64,000 bases of DNA from Clostridium pasteurianum DSM 525 = ATCC 6013 (GCF_000807255.1 NZ_CP009268.1:1270384-1334383), one strand, 5' to 3'; shown: positions 27,747 to 36,287, counted from the first letter of the stretch. The notes: generated by a model not told the origin, from the letters alone. Made by a program: numbers and translations.

Positions 27747-29042
27747 ATGAGTAAATTTTTTTATAGACCAATAGTTGGAATCGATGTATCAGCAGACTTT
27801 TCAGTAGTTGCTATACTAGCACCTGACGGTGAAGTTTATAGAAAGCCTTTTAAAATTAAGCACAATAGAAATGGTTTTGATTACCTAGTAGATCAAATAA
27901 AAAAAGCGGAAGAAGAGTTTAACATGAAAACGGCAATTTTCATGGAATCTACTGGTGTATACCATCTTACTCTTTTCCACTTTCTTAGGGATACATTTGA
28001 AACATGTATCTTAAATCCACTCATTACTAATTGTAACAAGAATGGAGACATAAGAAAAGTGAAAAATGATAAAAAAGATGCATTAACCATTGCTAAAATA
28101 GGCAAATTTCAAAATGTTAAATATACTTCTGCATTTGATATTGAAATTTATACCTTAAAAGCTCTCTGTAGAGATTACTATAAGTTTACTGATAGTAAAT
28201 CTACTTTTAAGAAAAAGCTTTCTACCGACTTAAAAATTATTTTTCCTAGCTATAGCTCTGTTTTTTCAAACATTACTTGCAAAACATCAATAGCAATTTT
28301 AAAAGAATATTCAAGTCCTAAAGCTATCTTAAATGCTGATAAAAATGAGTTAATAGATCTTATTCGCAGTCATTCAAGAAAAGGACTAACATATAGTGAA
28401 AAAATCTATAAAAAGCTAATTGATGCTGCTGAAGAAGCTATTTACATTGGTCTTAAATCGCCTAGCCTGTTTGTAAAAATCATGAACACAATTTCTGTAA
28501 TAGAAACTTTAGAAAATCAGCTTAACAATTTATTAAATGAAATTCATTCATTGATGAAAAGCAATAGGATTTCAGAGCAATTTAAGAAAAATGTTCAATT
28601 GATTTACTCAATACCAGGTATTGGTGAATTAACTGCCATCACAATAATGAGTGAAATAGGCAATATTAAAGGTTTTGTAAAAGCTAAACATTTAGTTGCT
28701 TACTTTGGTATTGACCCATCTGTCAATCAATCTGGTAAGTTTAACAGTAATAAAAATACTATGTCTAAACGTGGTACCAGAATAGGCAGAAGAGCCTTAT
28801 ATGCTGTGGCATTAGCATCCATACGAACCAGTAGAAGCGGTGAACCTATAAACAAAGTTTTACTTACCTACTATAAAGAAAACCTAAATGGTAAAAGCAA
28901 AAAGGTTGCTTTAGTGGCAATAATGCATAAACTTGTTAATTACATATTCTCCGTCCTAAGGAACCAAAAAGAGTATGAAATACGTGATCCTAAAATACAT
29001 ATTAAAATGTATCTTAATAATGGTTCTACTACAGCAGCCTAA
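27747..29042 (+). CDS. IS110-family DEDD transposase
   Basis: The ATG at 27747 follows AAAGGAG; the longer frame starting at 27630 runs through the non-coding region and is rejected. The 431-residue protein has the RuvC-like DEDD domain: GIDVSADFSVVAIL (Asp), FMESTGVY (Glu) and NDKKDALTIAKI (two Asp candidates). The C-terminal Tnp domain contains YSIPGIGELTAITIMSEIG and the FGIDPSVNQSG...SKRGTRIGRRAL stretch with the catalytic Ser. IS110 enzymes recombine donor and target DNA guided by a bridge RNA. The gene looks intact, so the element could be active. Confidence 0.92.
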   Translation: MSKFFYRPIVGIDVSADFSVVAILAPDGEVYRKPFKIKHNRNGFDYLVDQIKKAEEEFNMKTAIFMESTGVYHLTLFHFLRDTFETCILNPLITNCNKNGDIRKVKNDKKDALTIAKIGKFQNVKYTSAFDIEIYTLKALCRDYYKFTDSKSTFKKKLSTDLKIIFPSYSSVFSNITCKTSIAILKEYSSPKAILNADKNELIDLIRSHSRKGLTYSEKIYKKLIDAAEEAIYIGLKSPSLFVKIMNTISVIETLENQLNNLLNEIHSLMKSNRISEQFKKNVQLIYSIPGIGELTAITIMSEIGNIKGFVKAKHLVAYFGIDPSVNQSGKFNSNKNTMSKRGTRIGRRALYAVALASIRTSRSGEPINKVLLTYYKENLNGKSKKVALVAIMHKLVNYIFSVLRNQKEYEIRDPKIHIKMYLNNGSTTAA

Positions 29043-29163
29043 CGGCTAAAAACTTAAAGACTAATCATCTTACAATTAATTCCATTGTTCGTGCTTTTTC
29101 AATGGATTATTTGCTATGCAAATTTTTACTCATAAATTATTTTTTTAATTTTTATTGACTTTT

Positions 29164-29256
29164 ACTAGCTGGTCTACATTTAGTTGCGAGAAATGCGGAG
29201 CTATAATGAGACCAAGAAAATATGACGGAGTTCATGGTATAACTTATGAGTATTAA
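29164..29256 (+). pseudogene. Remnant of a transposase C-terminus (zinc-finger tail)
   Basis: A short frame reads ...TFSCEKCGAIMRPRKYDG and ends VHGITYEY before TAA. Its CEKCGAIM resembles the CEKCGIQM near the C-terminus of the intact IS91-like transposase. It begins just where the IS110 tail ends, so it may be the right part of an older element interrupted or truncated by IS110. There is no start codon or upstream coding part. Confidence 0.4.
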
Positions 29257-29343
29257 AATGCGGAGCATCAATATGCTTCGCAAAGGTTTTAGCTTTATAA
29301 AAATATTATGAAATAGATATGCTAAGAAATGGGTCTAATTAAA

Positions 29344-29402
29344 GGGCTTCGCCCAAAAGAAGTTGAGCGAAGCGAAATAACGCGGCTGTGGCCGCTTTTT
29401 TA
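29344..29402 (+). other. Hairpin-rich terminal region of the old insertion sequence
   Basis: GGGCTTCGCCC (29344-29354) and GCGGC/GCCGC (29382-29395, followed by TTTTTTT) form two GC-rich hairpins separated by AAGTTGAGCGAAGCGAAATA. This GC content is unlike the surrounding DNA. Together with the 29164 remnant it looks like the right end of an IS91-type element, and the second hairpin would also work as a terminator. Between 29257 and 29343 I see no gene. Confidence 0.4.
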
Positions 29403-29544
29403 TTATATAATTAAATATTTATCGGGCTTTAGATATGTAATAGAATCATTTCTAATTAAAAGTATATTAAAGATAAAAATCGTAATATTTTTGTGAATTT
29501 TTGATAATAATAGATTTAGTAACATGTTCAAGGAGTTGATTATT

Positions 29545-29751
29545 ATGACAGTAGGAAGCAAAGTAAAGCAAACTTTAGCTGGATTAAAAGGAATTGAAAG
29601 CACTTTAAGAATTTATTCTGTTCAAAGTAAAAATAAAGAAGAGATAAAAGTTTATAAAGAAGCTTTAAAGACTACAGAATCAGTTATAAAGAGTATAGAA
29701 AATAGGATAAAAAGACTAGAGTTTGAGGAACCTCAATACAAAGGAAATTAG
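29545..29751 (+). CDS. DUF1657 domain protein (first copy, spoVA operon)
   Basis: The ATG at 29545 follows AAGGAG; the upstream TTG/ATG frame start is ignored. The 68-residue helical protein begins TVGSKVKQTLAGLKGIESTL and ends FEEPQYKGN. DUF1657 proteins are small helical hairpins found only in sporulating Firmicutes, usually in spoVA-2mob operons. A second copy closes this operon at 32755. Both have the same TVG...EEPQYK frame, so they probably interact or duplicate a role in the spore coat-membrane region. Molecular function unknown. Confidence 0.8.
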   Translation: MTVGSKVKQTLAGLKGIESTLRIYSVQSKNKEEIKVYKEALKTTESVIKSIENRIKRLEFEEPQYKGN

Positions 29752-29822
29752 TTAATTACGGATAATATAAAAATTGCTATCTGCAATTAATATAACTAAT
29801 TATAGTTGGAAGGGAAGAGATT

Positions 29823-30683
29823 ATGCAGAATTGGATTATAGTAGTATTTAGAACTATGATTTTATTTTTTTTAAATTTAGTAATAGTAAGAATTATTGGA
29901 AAAGTAAACTTGGCAAAAATGACTCCATTTAAATTTGTAACTTATATGATAATTGCCATTATTTCTGCTGCTATTTCTTTGGGATTAATAGGCAATATAG
30001 TATTTGGAATTTTAGCTTTGGCAGTTTGGTTTTTACTTTCCTTGGCTATTGATTACTTGTCAATAAAAAGTAAGTTTATACATGATTTTATAAATGGAAG
30101 AGAAACTATATTGATGAAAGATGGAAAGGTTATGGAAGATAATCTCATGGGTGTTAGATATACAGGTGAAGAATTACTCAGAGAATTAAGATCTAAAAAT
30201 GCATTCAATTTAGCCGATGTTGAGTTCGCAGTAATGGAGTCAACAGGAGAAGTAAATGTATTATTAAAATCTGAAAAGCAACCCATAACTTCTCATGATC
30301 TTCAAAGAAAAGTTGCACCGGCAGATGAACCGGAAACTGTAGTATTAGATGGTAATATCCTAGATGAATCTTTAAAGAACAGAGGATTAACCAGAGAATG
30401 GTTAAAGGCTCAACTATCAAATTTTGGAGTATCTTTAGATAATGTATTTATTGCTCAGGTAGATTCTTCTGGAGACATTTTTATAGATACTTTTGATGAT
30501 AGTATACAAATTCAGCAGTCTCAGGTTAAAGAATTACTGTATGCAAGTATTTCAAAGGTTCAGGCAGATTTATTTACTTTTTCTTTGGAAACAAATAATC
30601 CTCAAATAAAAAAGATGTATTCACATAATGCTGATAAAATTAAAAAAATGATGGATGAATTAGAGCCGTATTTGCTGCGGTAA
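29823..30683 (+). CDS. DUF421 (YetF-like) membrane protein
   Basis: This 286-residue protein has three N-terminal membrane helices (IIVVFRTMILFFLNLVIVRI; FKFVTYMIIAIISAAISLGL; NIVFGILALAVWFLLSLAI). They are followed by the conserved DUF421 motif, GRETILMKDGKVMEDNLMGV, and a C-terminal soluble domain ending in repeated Lys/Met-rich helices. YetF homologues occur in the spoVA-2mob operon and as stand-alone proteins. The gene follows the DUF1657 gene by 71 bp and precedes spoVAC by 17 bp. It probably sits in the forespore or spore inner membrane. Confidence 0.82.
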   Translation: MQNWIIVVFRTMILFFLNLVIVRIIGKVNLAKMTPFKFVTYMIIAIISAAISLGLIGNIVFGILALAVWFLLSLAIDYLSIKSKFIHDFINGRETILMKDGKVMEDNLMGVRYTGEELLRELRSKNAFNLADVEFAVMESTGEVNVLLKSEKQPITSHDLQRKVAPADEPETVVLDGNILDESLKNRGLTREWLKAQLSNFGVSLDNVFIAQVDSSGDIFIDTFDDSIQIQQSQVKELLYASISKVQADLFTFSLETNNPQIKKMYSHNADKIKKMMDELEPYLLR

Positions 30684-30700
30684 AAGAAGGTGGTAATAGT

Positions 30701-31180
30701 ATGTCTAATAAGAAAAAGAAAAAATTAACTCCTATAGAACAAGAATATCAGGATTTTGCTTCTGAAAGAGAGCCTAAAAGACCTGTAGTGAAAAATTGTT
30801 TAAGAGCTTTTATTGTGGGAGGTATCATATGTACAATAGGCCAGGGACTTCAATGGTTTTTTATAACCTATTTTAATTTTACTGAAAAAACTGCAGGAAA
30901 TCCTACGGCTGCTATTTTGATAATAGCTTCTGCTCTTTTTACAGGTTTAGGAATTTATGATCATCTTGCACAATGGGCTGGTGCTGGAACTGCAGTACCT
31001 ATCACAGGTTTCGCAAATACTATTGCTTCTGCTGCTATTGAACATAGAACAGAAGGTTATGTACTTGGTGTAGGAGGAAACATGTTTAAACTTTCTGGAT
31101 CAGTAATTGCCTTTGGTGTGTTTTCGGCTTTTCTAGTTGCATTAGTAAAAATAACTGTTATATGGTTAGGTGGGATGTAA
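30701..31180 (+). CDS. spoVAC: Stage V sporulation protein AC (SpoVAC)
   Basis: A 159-residue membrane protein with several hydrophobic helices, typified by NCLRAFIVGGIICTIGQGLQ and ILIIASALFTGLGIYDHLAQ, then the GAGTAVPITGFANTIASAAI stretch. SpoVAC is an osmosensitive channel in the spore inner membrane that takes part in dipicolinic acid movement during sporulation and germination. The gene ends exactly at the ATG of spoVAD (TAAATG). A hydrophilic Lys-rich N-terminus precedes the first helix. This copy is in a mobile-type operon, so it is probably in addition to a chromosomal spoVA operon. Confidence 0.9.
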   Translation: MSNKKKKKLTPIEQEYQDFASEREPKRPVVKNCLRAFIVGGIICTIGQGLQWFFITYFNFTEKTAGNPTAAILIIASALFTGLGIYDHLAQWAGAGTAVPITGFANTIASAAIEHRTEGYVLGVGGNMFKLSGSVIAFGVFSAFLVALVKITVIWLGGM

Positions 31181-32182
31181 ATGCTTAAAGGACATCAAAC
31201 ATGGGTTTTTGATTCTAAACCAGTAATATTGTCTTCAGCTGCTGTTGGAGGACCCTTTGAAGGTAAAGGAGCATTAGCTGATGATTTCGATATACTACAT
31301 GAAGATATATGGTTAGGACAGGACAGCTGTGAAAAAGCAGAAAAGAAATTACTAGAAGAAGCCTGTGAAACTGCAATTACTAAAGGAAATATGGAAAAAG
31401 AAGATGTACAATTCTTTATAAGTGGAGATTTAATGAATCAAATCATATCCAGCAGCTTTGCTGCACGTACACTTGGAATGCCCTTTCTTGGTGTCTTTGG
31501 TGCTTGCTCCAGTTCTATGGAAGGTCTTGCACTATCTTCCTTATTAGTCGACAGTAAATCAGCAAATTATGTTGTAACAGGTGCTTCTAGTCACAATGTT
31601 ACTGTGGAAAAACAATTTAGATATCCTACAGAATATGGAGCACAAAAACCTCCAACTGCTCAATGGACAGTAACAGCTGCAGGGGCTTGTTTACTAGCCA
31701 GGGAAGGAGAAGGCCCAAGAATAAACTGTGCTACTGTGGGAAGAGTTGTAGATATGGGAATTACTGATCCCTATAATATGGGATCTGCTATGGCTCCAGC
31801 AGCTGTAGATACAATAGAAGCACATTTTAGAGATATGAATATAGAACCATCTTATTATGATCTTATTGCTACAGGAGATTTGGGTAAAGTTGGTCATAGA
31901 ATTGCCAGTGATCTATTAGCTAAACACAATTTAAAAATTCCACAAAGTATATTTACTGATTGTGGAATGCTGATTTATAGAGAAGATCAGCCTGTAATAG
32001 CTGGAGCAAGTGGCTGCGGATGTTCAGCTTCTGTTACTTATGGTCATATTTTAAAGAGAATGAAAAAAGGAGAATTAAAGAAGGTACTTATTGTAGCAAC
32101 TGGGGCACTGTTATCTCCTCTTTCCTATCAACAAAAGGAAAGCATACCTTGTATTGCACATGCAGTATCCATAGAAATATAG
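31181..32182 (+). CDS. spoVAD: Stage V sporulation protein AD (SpoVAD)
   Basis: The 333-residue product has the thiolase-like fold of SpoVAD with typical signatures: LGMPFLGVFGACSSSMEGLA, VTGASSHNVTVEKQFRYPTE and GDLGKVGHRIASDLL. SpoVAD binds dipicolinic acid at the spore inner membrane. There is a Cys in the ACSSS motif, but SpoVAD is regarded as catalytically inactive. It starts directly after the spoVAC stop codon and precedes spoVAE by 37 bp. Length fits the family, which is about 335-340 residues. Confidence 0.92.
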   Translation: MLKGHQTWVFDSKPVILSSAAVGGPFEGKGALADDFDILHEDIWLGQDSCEKAEKKLLEEACETAITKGNMEKEDVQFFISGDLMNQIISSSFAARTLGMPFLGVFGACSSSMEGLALSSLLVDSKSANYVVTGASSHNVTVEKQFRYPTEYGAQKPPTAQWTVTAAGACLLAREGEGPRINCATVGRVVDMGITDPYNMGSAMAPAAVDTIEAHFRDMNIEPSYYDLIATGDLGKVGHRIASDLLAKHNLKIPQSIFTDCGMLIYREDQPVIAGASGCGCSASVTYGHILKRMKKGELKKVLIVATGALLSPLSYQQKESIPCIAHAVSIEI

Positions 32183-32219
32183 AAATTCCCTTTTATATAT
32201 AAAGTGAGGTGTTAATAGA

Positions 32220-32573
32220 TTGGGTATTTTTATTTGGGCATTTATTATAGGTGGAGCTATATGTGTTATAGGGCAAATAATGATGGATGTGTTTAAGCTT
32301 ACCCCTGCACATACTATGACTACATTTGTAGTAATAGGAGCTATACTTGGAGGTTTTGGATTATATGACCCTATAGTAAAATTTGCAGGTGCAGGTGCAT
32401 CCATACCTATATCCAGTTTTGGAAATTCATTGGTTAAAGGTGCTTTGATGGAATATAAAGAATATGGGATTATAGGGGTGCTCACTGGAATATTTGAAAT
32501 TACCAGTGCTGGCATTTCTTCTGCTATAATTTTTGGATTTTTGGCATCATTAATATTTAAAACTAAAGGTTAA
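32220..32573 (+). CDS. spoVAE: Stage V sporulation protein AE (SpoVAE)
   Basis: A TTG start behind GAGGTG gives 117 residues. The short integral membrane protein has four hydrophobic segments (FIWAFIIGGAICVIGQIMMD; MTTFVVIGAILGGFGLYDPI; GAGASIPISSFGNSLVKGAL; TSAGISSAIIFGFLASLIF). It is similar in pattern to the SpoVAC core. This is the short SpoVAEb-type protein that is part of spoVA-2mob operons. It would form the dipicolinate channel with SpoVAC and SpoVAD. Confidence 0.85.
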   Translation: MGIFIWAFIIGGAICVIGQIMMDVFKLTPAHTMTTFVVIGAILGGFGLYDPIVKFAGAGASIPISSFGNSLVKGALMEYKEYGIIGVLTGIFEITSAGISSAIIFGFLASLIFKTKG

Positions 32574-32754
32574 TACTAGCAAAACAGCGAATATTTATAA
32601 TTATTTTTAGTTTTCAAAAAGTAAAATTATATGTGGTCATATTGTTAATATAGCTTTATCTATATAAATTTGAAAAGTTTATTTGAATTTTGGAACAATT
32701 AAACAGGTATAATTTTTAGGGCTTTATATAAAATATTGAAGGGAGGTGAGTGTT

Positions 32755-32961
32755 ATGACAGTAGGAACAAAAATGCAGCAAGCTATAGCTGGTATTGAAA
32801 CAGCAGCAGCAACAATGAAGACTTTTGCATTAGATACAGATAATCAAGCTGCTAAAAAAGATTTTCAGCAATTATCTAAAACTTTTGAAGATGCATTACA
32901 ATTATTAAATGGAAGATTAAAGCATATTGAAGAAGAAGAGCCTCAATATAAACAACAATAA
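32755..32961 (+). CDS. DUF1657 domain protein (second copy)
   Basis: The ATG at 32755 follows GGGAGGTG. The 68-residue helical product starts TVGTKMQQAIAGIETAAATM and ends with the same EEEPQYK tail as the first copy. It is the last gene of the mobile-type spoVA operon. It is separated from spoVAE by about 180 bp, in which TGAATT (32684-32689) and TATAAT (32708-32713) form an 18-base-spaced promoter-like pair. It may therefore also be made on its own. Function unknown. Confidence 0.8.
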   Translation: MTVGTKMQQAIAGIETAAATMKTFALDTDNQAAKKDFQQLSKTFEDALQLLNGRLKHIEEEEPQYKQQ

Positions 32962-32981
32962 AATCTGAATTTTAATCTATG

Positions 32982-33082
32982 ATTCGGCAGTTAATTAATT
33001 TGGATTATTCATAATAATTATTATACTTATCTTATATTAGAAAGTATACATATGTGATTAATCATAAAATTAACTGCCGAAT
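32982..33082. repeat. Long-range perfect inverted repeat (15-bp arms, 71-bp loop)
   Basis: ATTCGGCAGTTAATT (32982-32996) is exactly complementary to AATTAACTGCCGAAT (33068-33082). The loop contains a weaker inner stem and TAATAATTATTATA. It lies between the spoVA operon and the metallophosphoesterase and could be a large terminator or a small palindromic element. The plus-strand right arm is followed by TATTTGTTTT. Confidence 0.5.
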
Positions 33083-33232
33083 TATTTGTTTTATATTAAA
33101 TTACATATAACAATTAGGTGGATATTATAGATGATTGTAATACTTATAAACTAAAGAATAATAAATACTGCAGAGGAAAACCTAATATTGAAAATATATT
33201 TTAAATAATATTTAATAGGTGTGGCGGAAGAT

Positions 33233-34255
33233 ATGAAAATTAAAAGATCTAAAGAAAAAGAATATAGTATAAATATATTCAAATATATAATTCATAATAA
33301 AATATTACTGAAGGTATTCTTGAGCAGTTTAATGATAATGATTATATTTCAAACCGATTATAGAGGGAAAGTGCAAAAAATCAATCTTAAATTCAATTCA
33401 AATGGAACTTTTAAAATTATACAATTTACAGATATACATGAAACATATTTAAAAAATGAAAAAAATATAAGATTTATGGAAGATATATTAAATACTGAAA
33501 AACCAGACTTTGTGATTTTAACAGGAGATAATATAGAAGGTAAATATTGCTGGTCTAAAAATAGTGTTAAAAAAGCTATTGATGATATTGCAAAACCTAT
33601 GGAAGACAGAAAAATTCCTTGGGCAGTGGTACTGGGAAATCACGATAATGAATTTTCAAAGGTAAGCAGAAAAGGGCAGATGAAAATATATATGTCTTAT
33701 GAATATAATTTAAGTCAAGATTATTCAACGGTAGCGGGAAGAGCAGGAGATTATAATATTCTCATAAAAGATTCTAGAAATATAAAGCCCATATTTAATA
33801 TTTATATGATTGATTCTGGTTATTACTGTTTGGGAGGATATGGATATATAAAAAAGCAGCAGATAAATTGGTATAGAGAAATGTCAAATAAATTGAAGAA
33901 AGAATATGGTTATAGAATTCCATCACTTATGTTTTTTCATATTCCACTGCAGCAGCATTATGAAGCATGGAAAAATGGAAAAGTTGCAGGAAATAGAAAT
34001 GAGTTAGAATGTCCTCAAAACTCTGATAAAGGGTTATTTTCTTCACTGCTAGAAATGGGAGATGTTAAAGGAGTGTTTGTAGGTCATGATCATGCTAACG
34101 ATTATTTGGCAACGATTAAAGATATTGCACTAGGTTATGGAAGATGCACTGGCAATGGAGGTTATGGAAACAAAAATTTTAAAAGAGGTGCAAGAATATT
34201 TATAATAAATGAAAATAATACAGAAAAGTTTAAAACTTATGTAAAATCAGAATAA
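33233..34255 (+). CDS. Membrane-anchored metallophosphoesterase
   Basis: I prefer the ATG at 33233 over the GTG at 33221. About 340 residues. One N-terminal membrane segment (ILLKVFLSSLMIMIIFQTDY) is followed by an extracellular calcineurin-like domain: FTDIHETYL (metal Asp/His), FVILTGDNIEG, VVLGNHDNEFSK (GNHD/E), FFHIPLQQH and FVGHDHANDYLA. Such enzymes hydrolyse phosphomonoesters or diesters, often in wall polymers or lipids. It is convergent with no gene and sits just upstream of an L,D-transpeptidase, suggesting a wall function, but substrate is unknown. Confidence 0.82.
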   Translation: MKIKRSKEKEYSINIFKYIIHNKILLKVFLSSLMIMIIFQTDYRGKVQKINLKFNSNGTFKIIQFTDIHETYLKNEKNIRFMEDILNTEKPDFVILTGDNIEGKYCWSKNSVKKAIDDIAKPMEDRKIPWAVVLGNHDNEFSKVSRKGQMKIYMSYEYNLSQDYSTVAGRAGDYNILIKDSRNIKPIFNIYMIDSGYYCLGGYGYIKKQQINWYREMSNKLKKEYGYRIPSLMFFHIPLQQHYEAWKNGKVAGNRNELECPQNSDKGLFSSLLEMGDVKGVFVGHDHANDYLATIKDIALGYGRCTGNGGYGNKNFKRGARIFIINENNTEKFKTYVKSE

Positions 34256-34318
34256 TATTCACTTACCAATATATATATTAATATAATGATTTATATAGTA
34301 ATTTTTAGGAGATAAAAG

Positions 34319-34693
34319 ATGTTTTTTTATCCAGTTAGGTATAGTGAAGGATATTATAGAGCAACATATACAATTACAATAAATAGAAATGCACGAAGTT
34401 TAATTTTATATAAAGACAATAAATTTTATAAAATTTATCCAGTTGCAGTTGGTAAAGGATCTACTCCAACTCCAGCAGGAACTTTTAAGATAATAAACAA
34501 ACAAAATAACCCTGGAGGCCCCTATGGTGCAAGATGGATGGGACTCAGTGCTCGTGGGATTGGCATCCATGGAACAAATAGACCTGGCTCTATAGGAGGT
34601 CCTGTTTCTCATGGATGTATACGTATGTACAATAAGGATGTAATTGAACTTAGCAATTTAGTACCTGTTGGCACTGTAGTGAAAATTATTTAG
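34319..34693 (+). CDS. L,D-transpeptidase (YkuD domain)
   Basis: A 124-residue protein behind AGGAG, consisting almost entirely of a YkuD catalytic domain. It has the motif HGTNRPGSIGGPVSHGCIRM, in which the HG and SHGC-R residues include the catalytic His and Cys. These enzymes crosslink peptidoglycan or attach proteins through 3-3 linkages. No signal peptide is obvious, since the N-terminus starts at FFYPVRYSEGYYRATYTITI. It may therefore act in the forespore or after release by another route. It follows the phosphoesterase by 63 bp and ends in a modular repeat. Confidence 0.88.
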   Translation: MFFYPVRYSEGYYRATYTITINRNARSLILYKDNKFYKIYPVAVGKGSTPTPAGTFKIINKQNNPGGPYGARWMGLSARGIGIHGTNRPGSIGGPVSHGCIRMYNKDVIELSNLVPVGTVVKII

Positions 34694-34705
34694 TAGTTGA
34701 CTCAA

Positions 34706-34943
34706 TTGAAGCAAGTTCTTAATTCAGATGGGGATTTTTTTACTCCATCTGAATTTTAGAACTGCAAAGGCATGGCTTACTTTGCATCGAACTCCCACTT
34801 GAAGAAAAGCAGAGAACCAAAATCTTGTTTTTGATTTTGTGTGAATCGCTTTCACAGCGTGCAAGTAGAGAGCCCAAATTTTAATTTGGTGTGAGGACTG
34901 TACAGAGTGCGTGGGAGATTTACGCCAAGTTAGTCAGGTTAAA
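34706..34943 (-). repeat. Modular hairpin element, copy B (2 modules)
   Basis: 238 bp in reverse orientation, starting 12 bp after the transpeptidase stop codon. Read on the minus strand it has the standard left end (TTTAACCTGACTAACTTGGC), two modules, and the right hairpin (GTTCTAAAATTCAG with CTGAATTAAGAAC). The outer stem is degenerate here: ATGCAAAGT replaces ACGCCAAGT. In place it could act as the terminator of the transpeptidase gene. The remaining 34944-35191 is AT-rich and carries no visible gene. Confidence 0.75.
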
Positions 34944-35191
34944 AAAATATAGTGATGTTTCATAATGTATATCCATGCATTGTGGAATATCTTTTTAAAT
35001 CTTATAAATATCTTACTTAGTTGGAGTTTTACAGTGATTAGTTATAGAATAAATTTGTTTTTTACATATGATTCATAATAATGAAGAAAAGCCCATGAGG
35101 CTAATAAAAATTTTATCATCTATAGATACTTACAATATGATAAAATAAGGTATAGATATAAATATGAATATAGGGAAGGAGTAGTAAGCAA

Positions 35192-36229
35192 TTGTCACAA
35201 GATAATTTTAATTTAAATAAACTTATAGATTTAAAAAAATGGGACAATTTACAGGATTCACTTGCGGAAGTTACAAGGGTAGCAATAATAATCGTCGATT
35301 ACAAAGGAAATCCAGTTACTAAGCATAGTGGTTGTAATAGATTTTGCAAAGAGGTAAGAAGCAATCCCAATCTTGTGAAGTATTGTCAAAAATGTGATTC
35401 AAGAGGTGGTATTGAGGCAGTTCGTTTAAATGAACCATATATATATTTATGTCATTACAATATAATAGATATAGCTATTCCCATAATGATTGATGGTAAA
35501 TATATTGGAGCAGTTATGGCAGGTCAAGTAAAATTGTCAGATAATAATGTTGAAGATGTGCTAGAGAAAATAGCAGTTTTGTCTAAAAATTCTATAGCTG
35601 AAAAAGCTTTAGATGATTTTAAAACTTATTATGATGAATTACCTGTTTTATCTTATTACCAAGTAAAGAAAATTGCAAATATGTTATTTGCAATGTGTAA
35701 CTATTTAGTAGAAGAAGCATTAGAAAAAAATTTAATTTTGGATATATATAAAAAGACTATAAAAAATCATACAGGAATAGATTCAAATATATTGACGGGT
35801 TATACAATGAAAAATATTGAAAATGTAAAAAAGGAAATGTCGAATACTATGATAAATGCTTATGTTGAAGATAAGATTTCCAGTGATAGGCAAGATATTA
35901 AAGTCACTGACATTCTAAAACCGGCAATAGAGTACATTTATGATCATAAGAGTGAAAACGTTAAACTAGAGAAAATGGCTAAGATTTGTCATATTAGTCC
36001 AAGTTATTTCAGTAGATTATTTAAAAAAGAAACTGGAGAAAATTTTTCAAACTATGTATCTAAATTAAAAATTGAATGGGCAAAGAGTTTGCTTGAAGAA
36101 ACGGATATGCAAGTTAATGAAATTAGTGATGAGCTTGGATTCAGTGAGTCAGGATATTTTATAAAAATATTTAAAAAATATGAAGGTGTAACGCCATTTT
36201 TGTATATGAAGTATTGTAAGAAAGAATAA
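35192..36229 (+). CDS. PocR-domain AraC-family transcriptional regulator
   Basis: The TTG at 35192 follows AAGGAG with a 10-base spacer. The 345-residue protein has an N-terminal PocR ligand-sensing domain: NRFCKEVRSNPNLVKYCQKC with paired Cys residues, and YLCHYNIIDIAIPIMIDGKY. The C-terminal AraC DNA-binding domain comprises two helix-turn-helix motifs (KMAKICHISPSYFSRLFKKE; VNEISDELGFSESGYFIKIF). PocR domains sense glycerol or 1,2-propanediol-type compounds in related regulators. It lies directly upstream of the glycerol dehydrogenase operon on the same strand, so it probably activates that operon. Confidence 0.88.
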   Translation: MSQDNFNLNKLIDLKKWDNLQDSLAEVTRVAIIIVDYKGNPVTKHSGCNRFCKEVRSNPNLVKYCQKCDSRGGIEAVRLNEPYIYLCHYNIIDIAIPIMIDGKYIGAVMAGQVKLSDNNVEDVLEKIAVLSKNSIAEKALDDFKTYYDELPVLSYYQVKKIANMLFAMCNYLVEEALEKNLILDIYKKTIKNHTGIDSNILTGYTMKNIENVKKEMSNTMINAYVEDKISSDRQDIKVTDILKPAIEYIYDHKSENVKLEKMAKICHISPSYFSRLFKKETGENFSNYVSKLKIEWAKSLLEETDMQVNEISDELGFSESGYFIKIFKKYEGVTPFLYMKYCKKE

Positions 36230-36242
36230 TCATTAGAAATTT

Positions 36243-36287
36243 AAAGCTACTTGAAAGTGAATTGATTCATTTTTAAGCAGCTTTTTT
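36243..36287 (+). terminator. Rho-independent terminator of the regulator gene
   Basis: AAAGCTACTTGAAAGTGAAT pairs with the sequence ending AAGCAGCTTTTTT over about 19 bp with one mismatch and two wobbles. It separates the regulator from the glycerol operon. Confidence 0.7.

Larger units (their letters stand above)
27430..29150 (+). mobile_element. IS110-family insertion sequence (ends approximate)
   Basis: It comprises a roughly 300-bp left non-coding region, the DEDD transposase and a short right tail. IS110 elements lack inverted repeats, so the ends are estimated from the end of the upstream gene and the start of the downstream transposase remnant. The long structured left region matches the IS110 layout in which a bridge RNA is encoded before the transposase. 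Confidence 0.6.
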
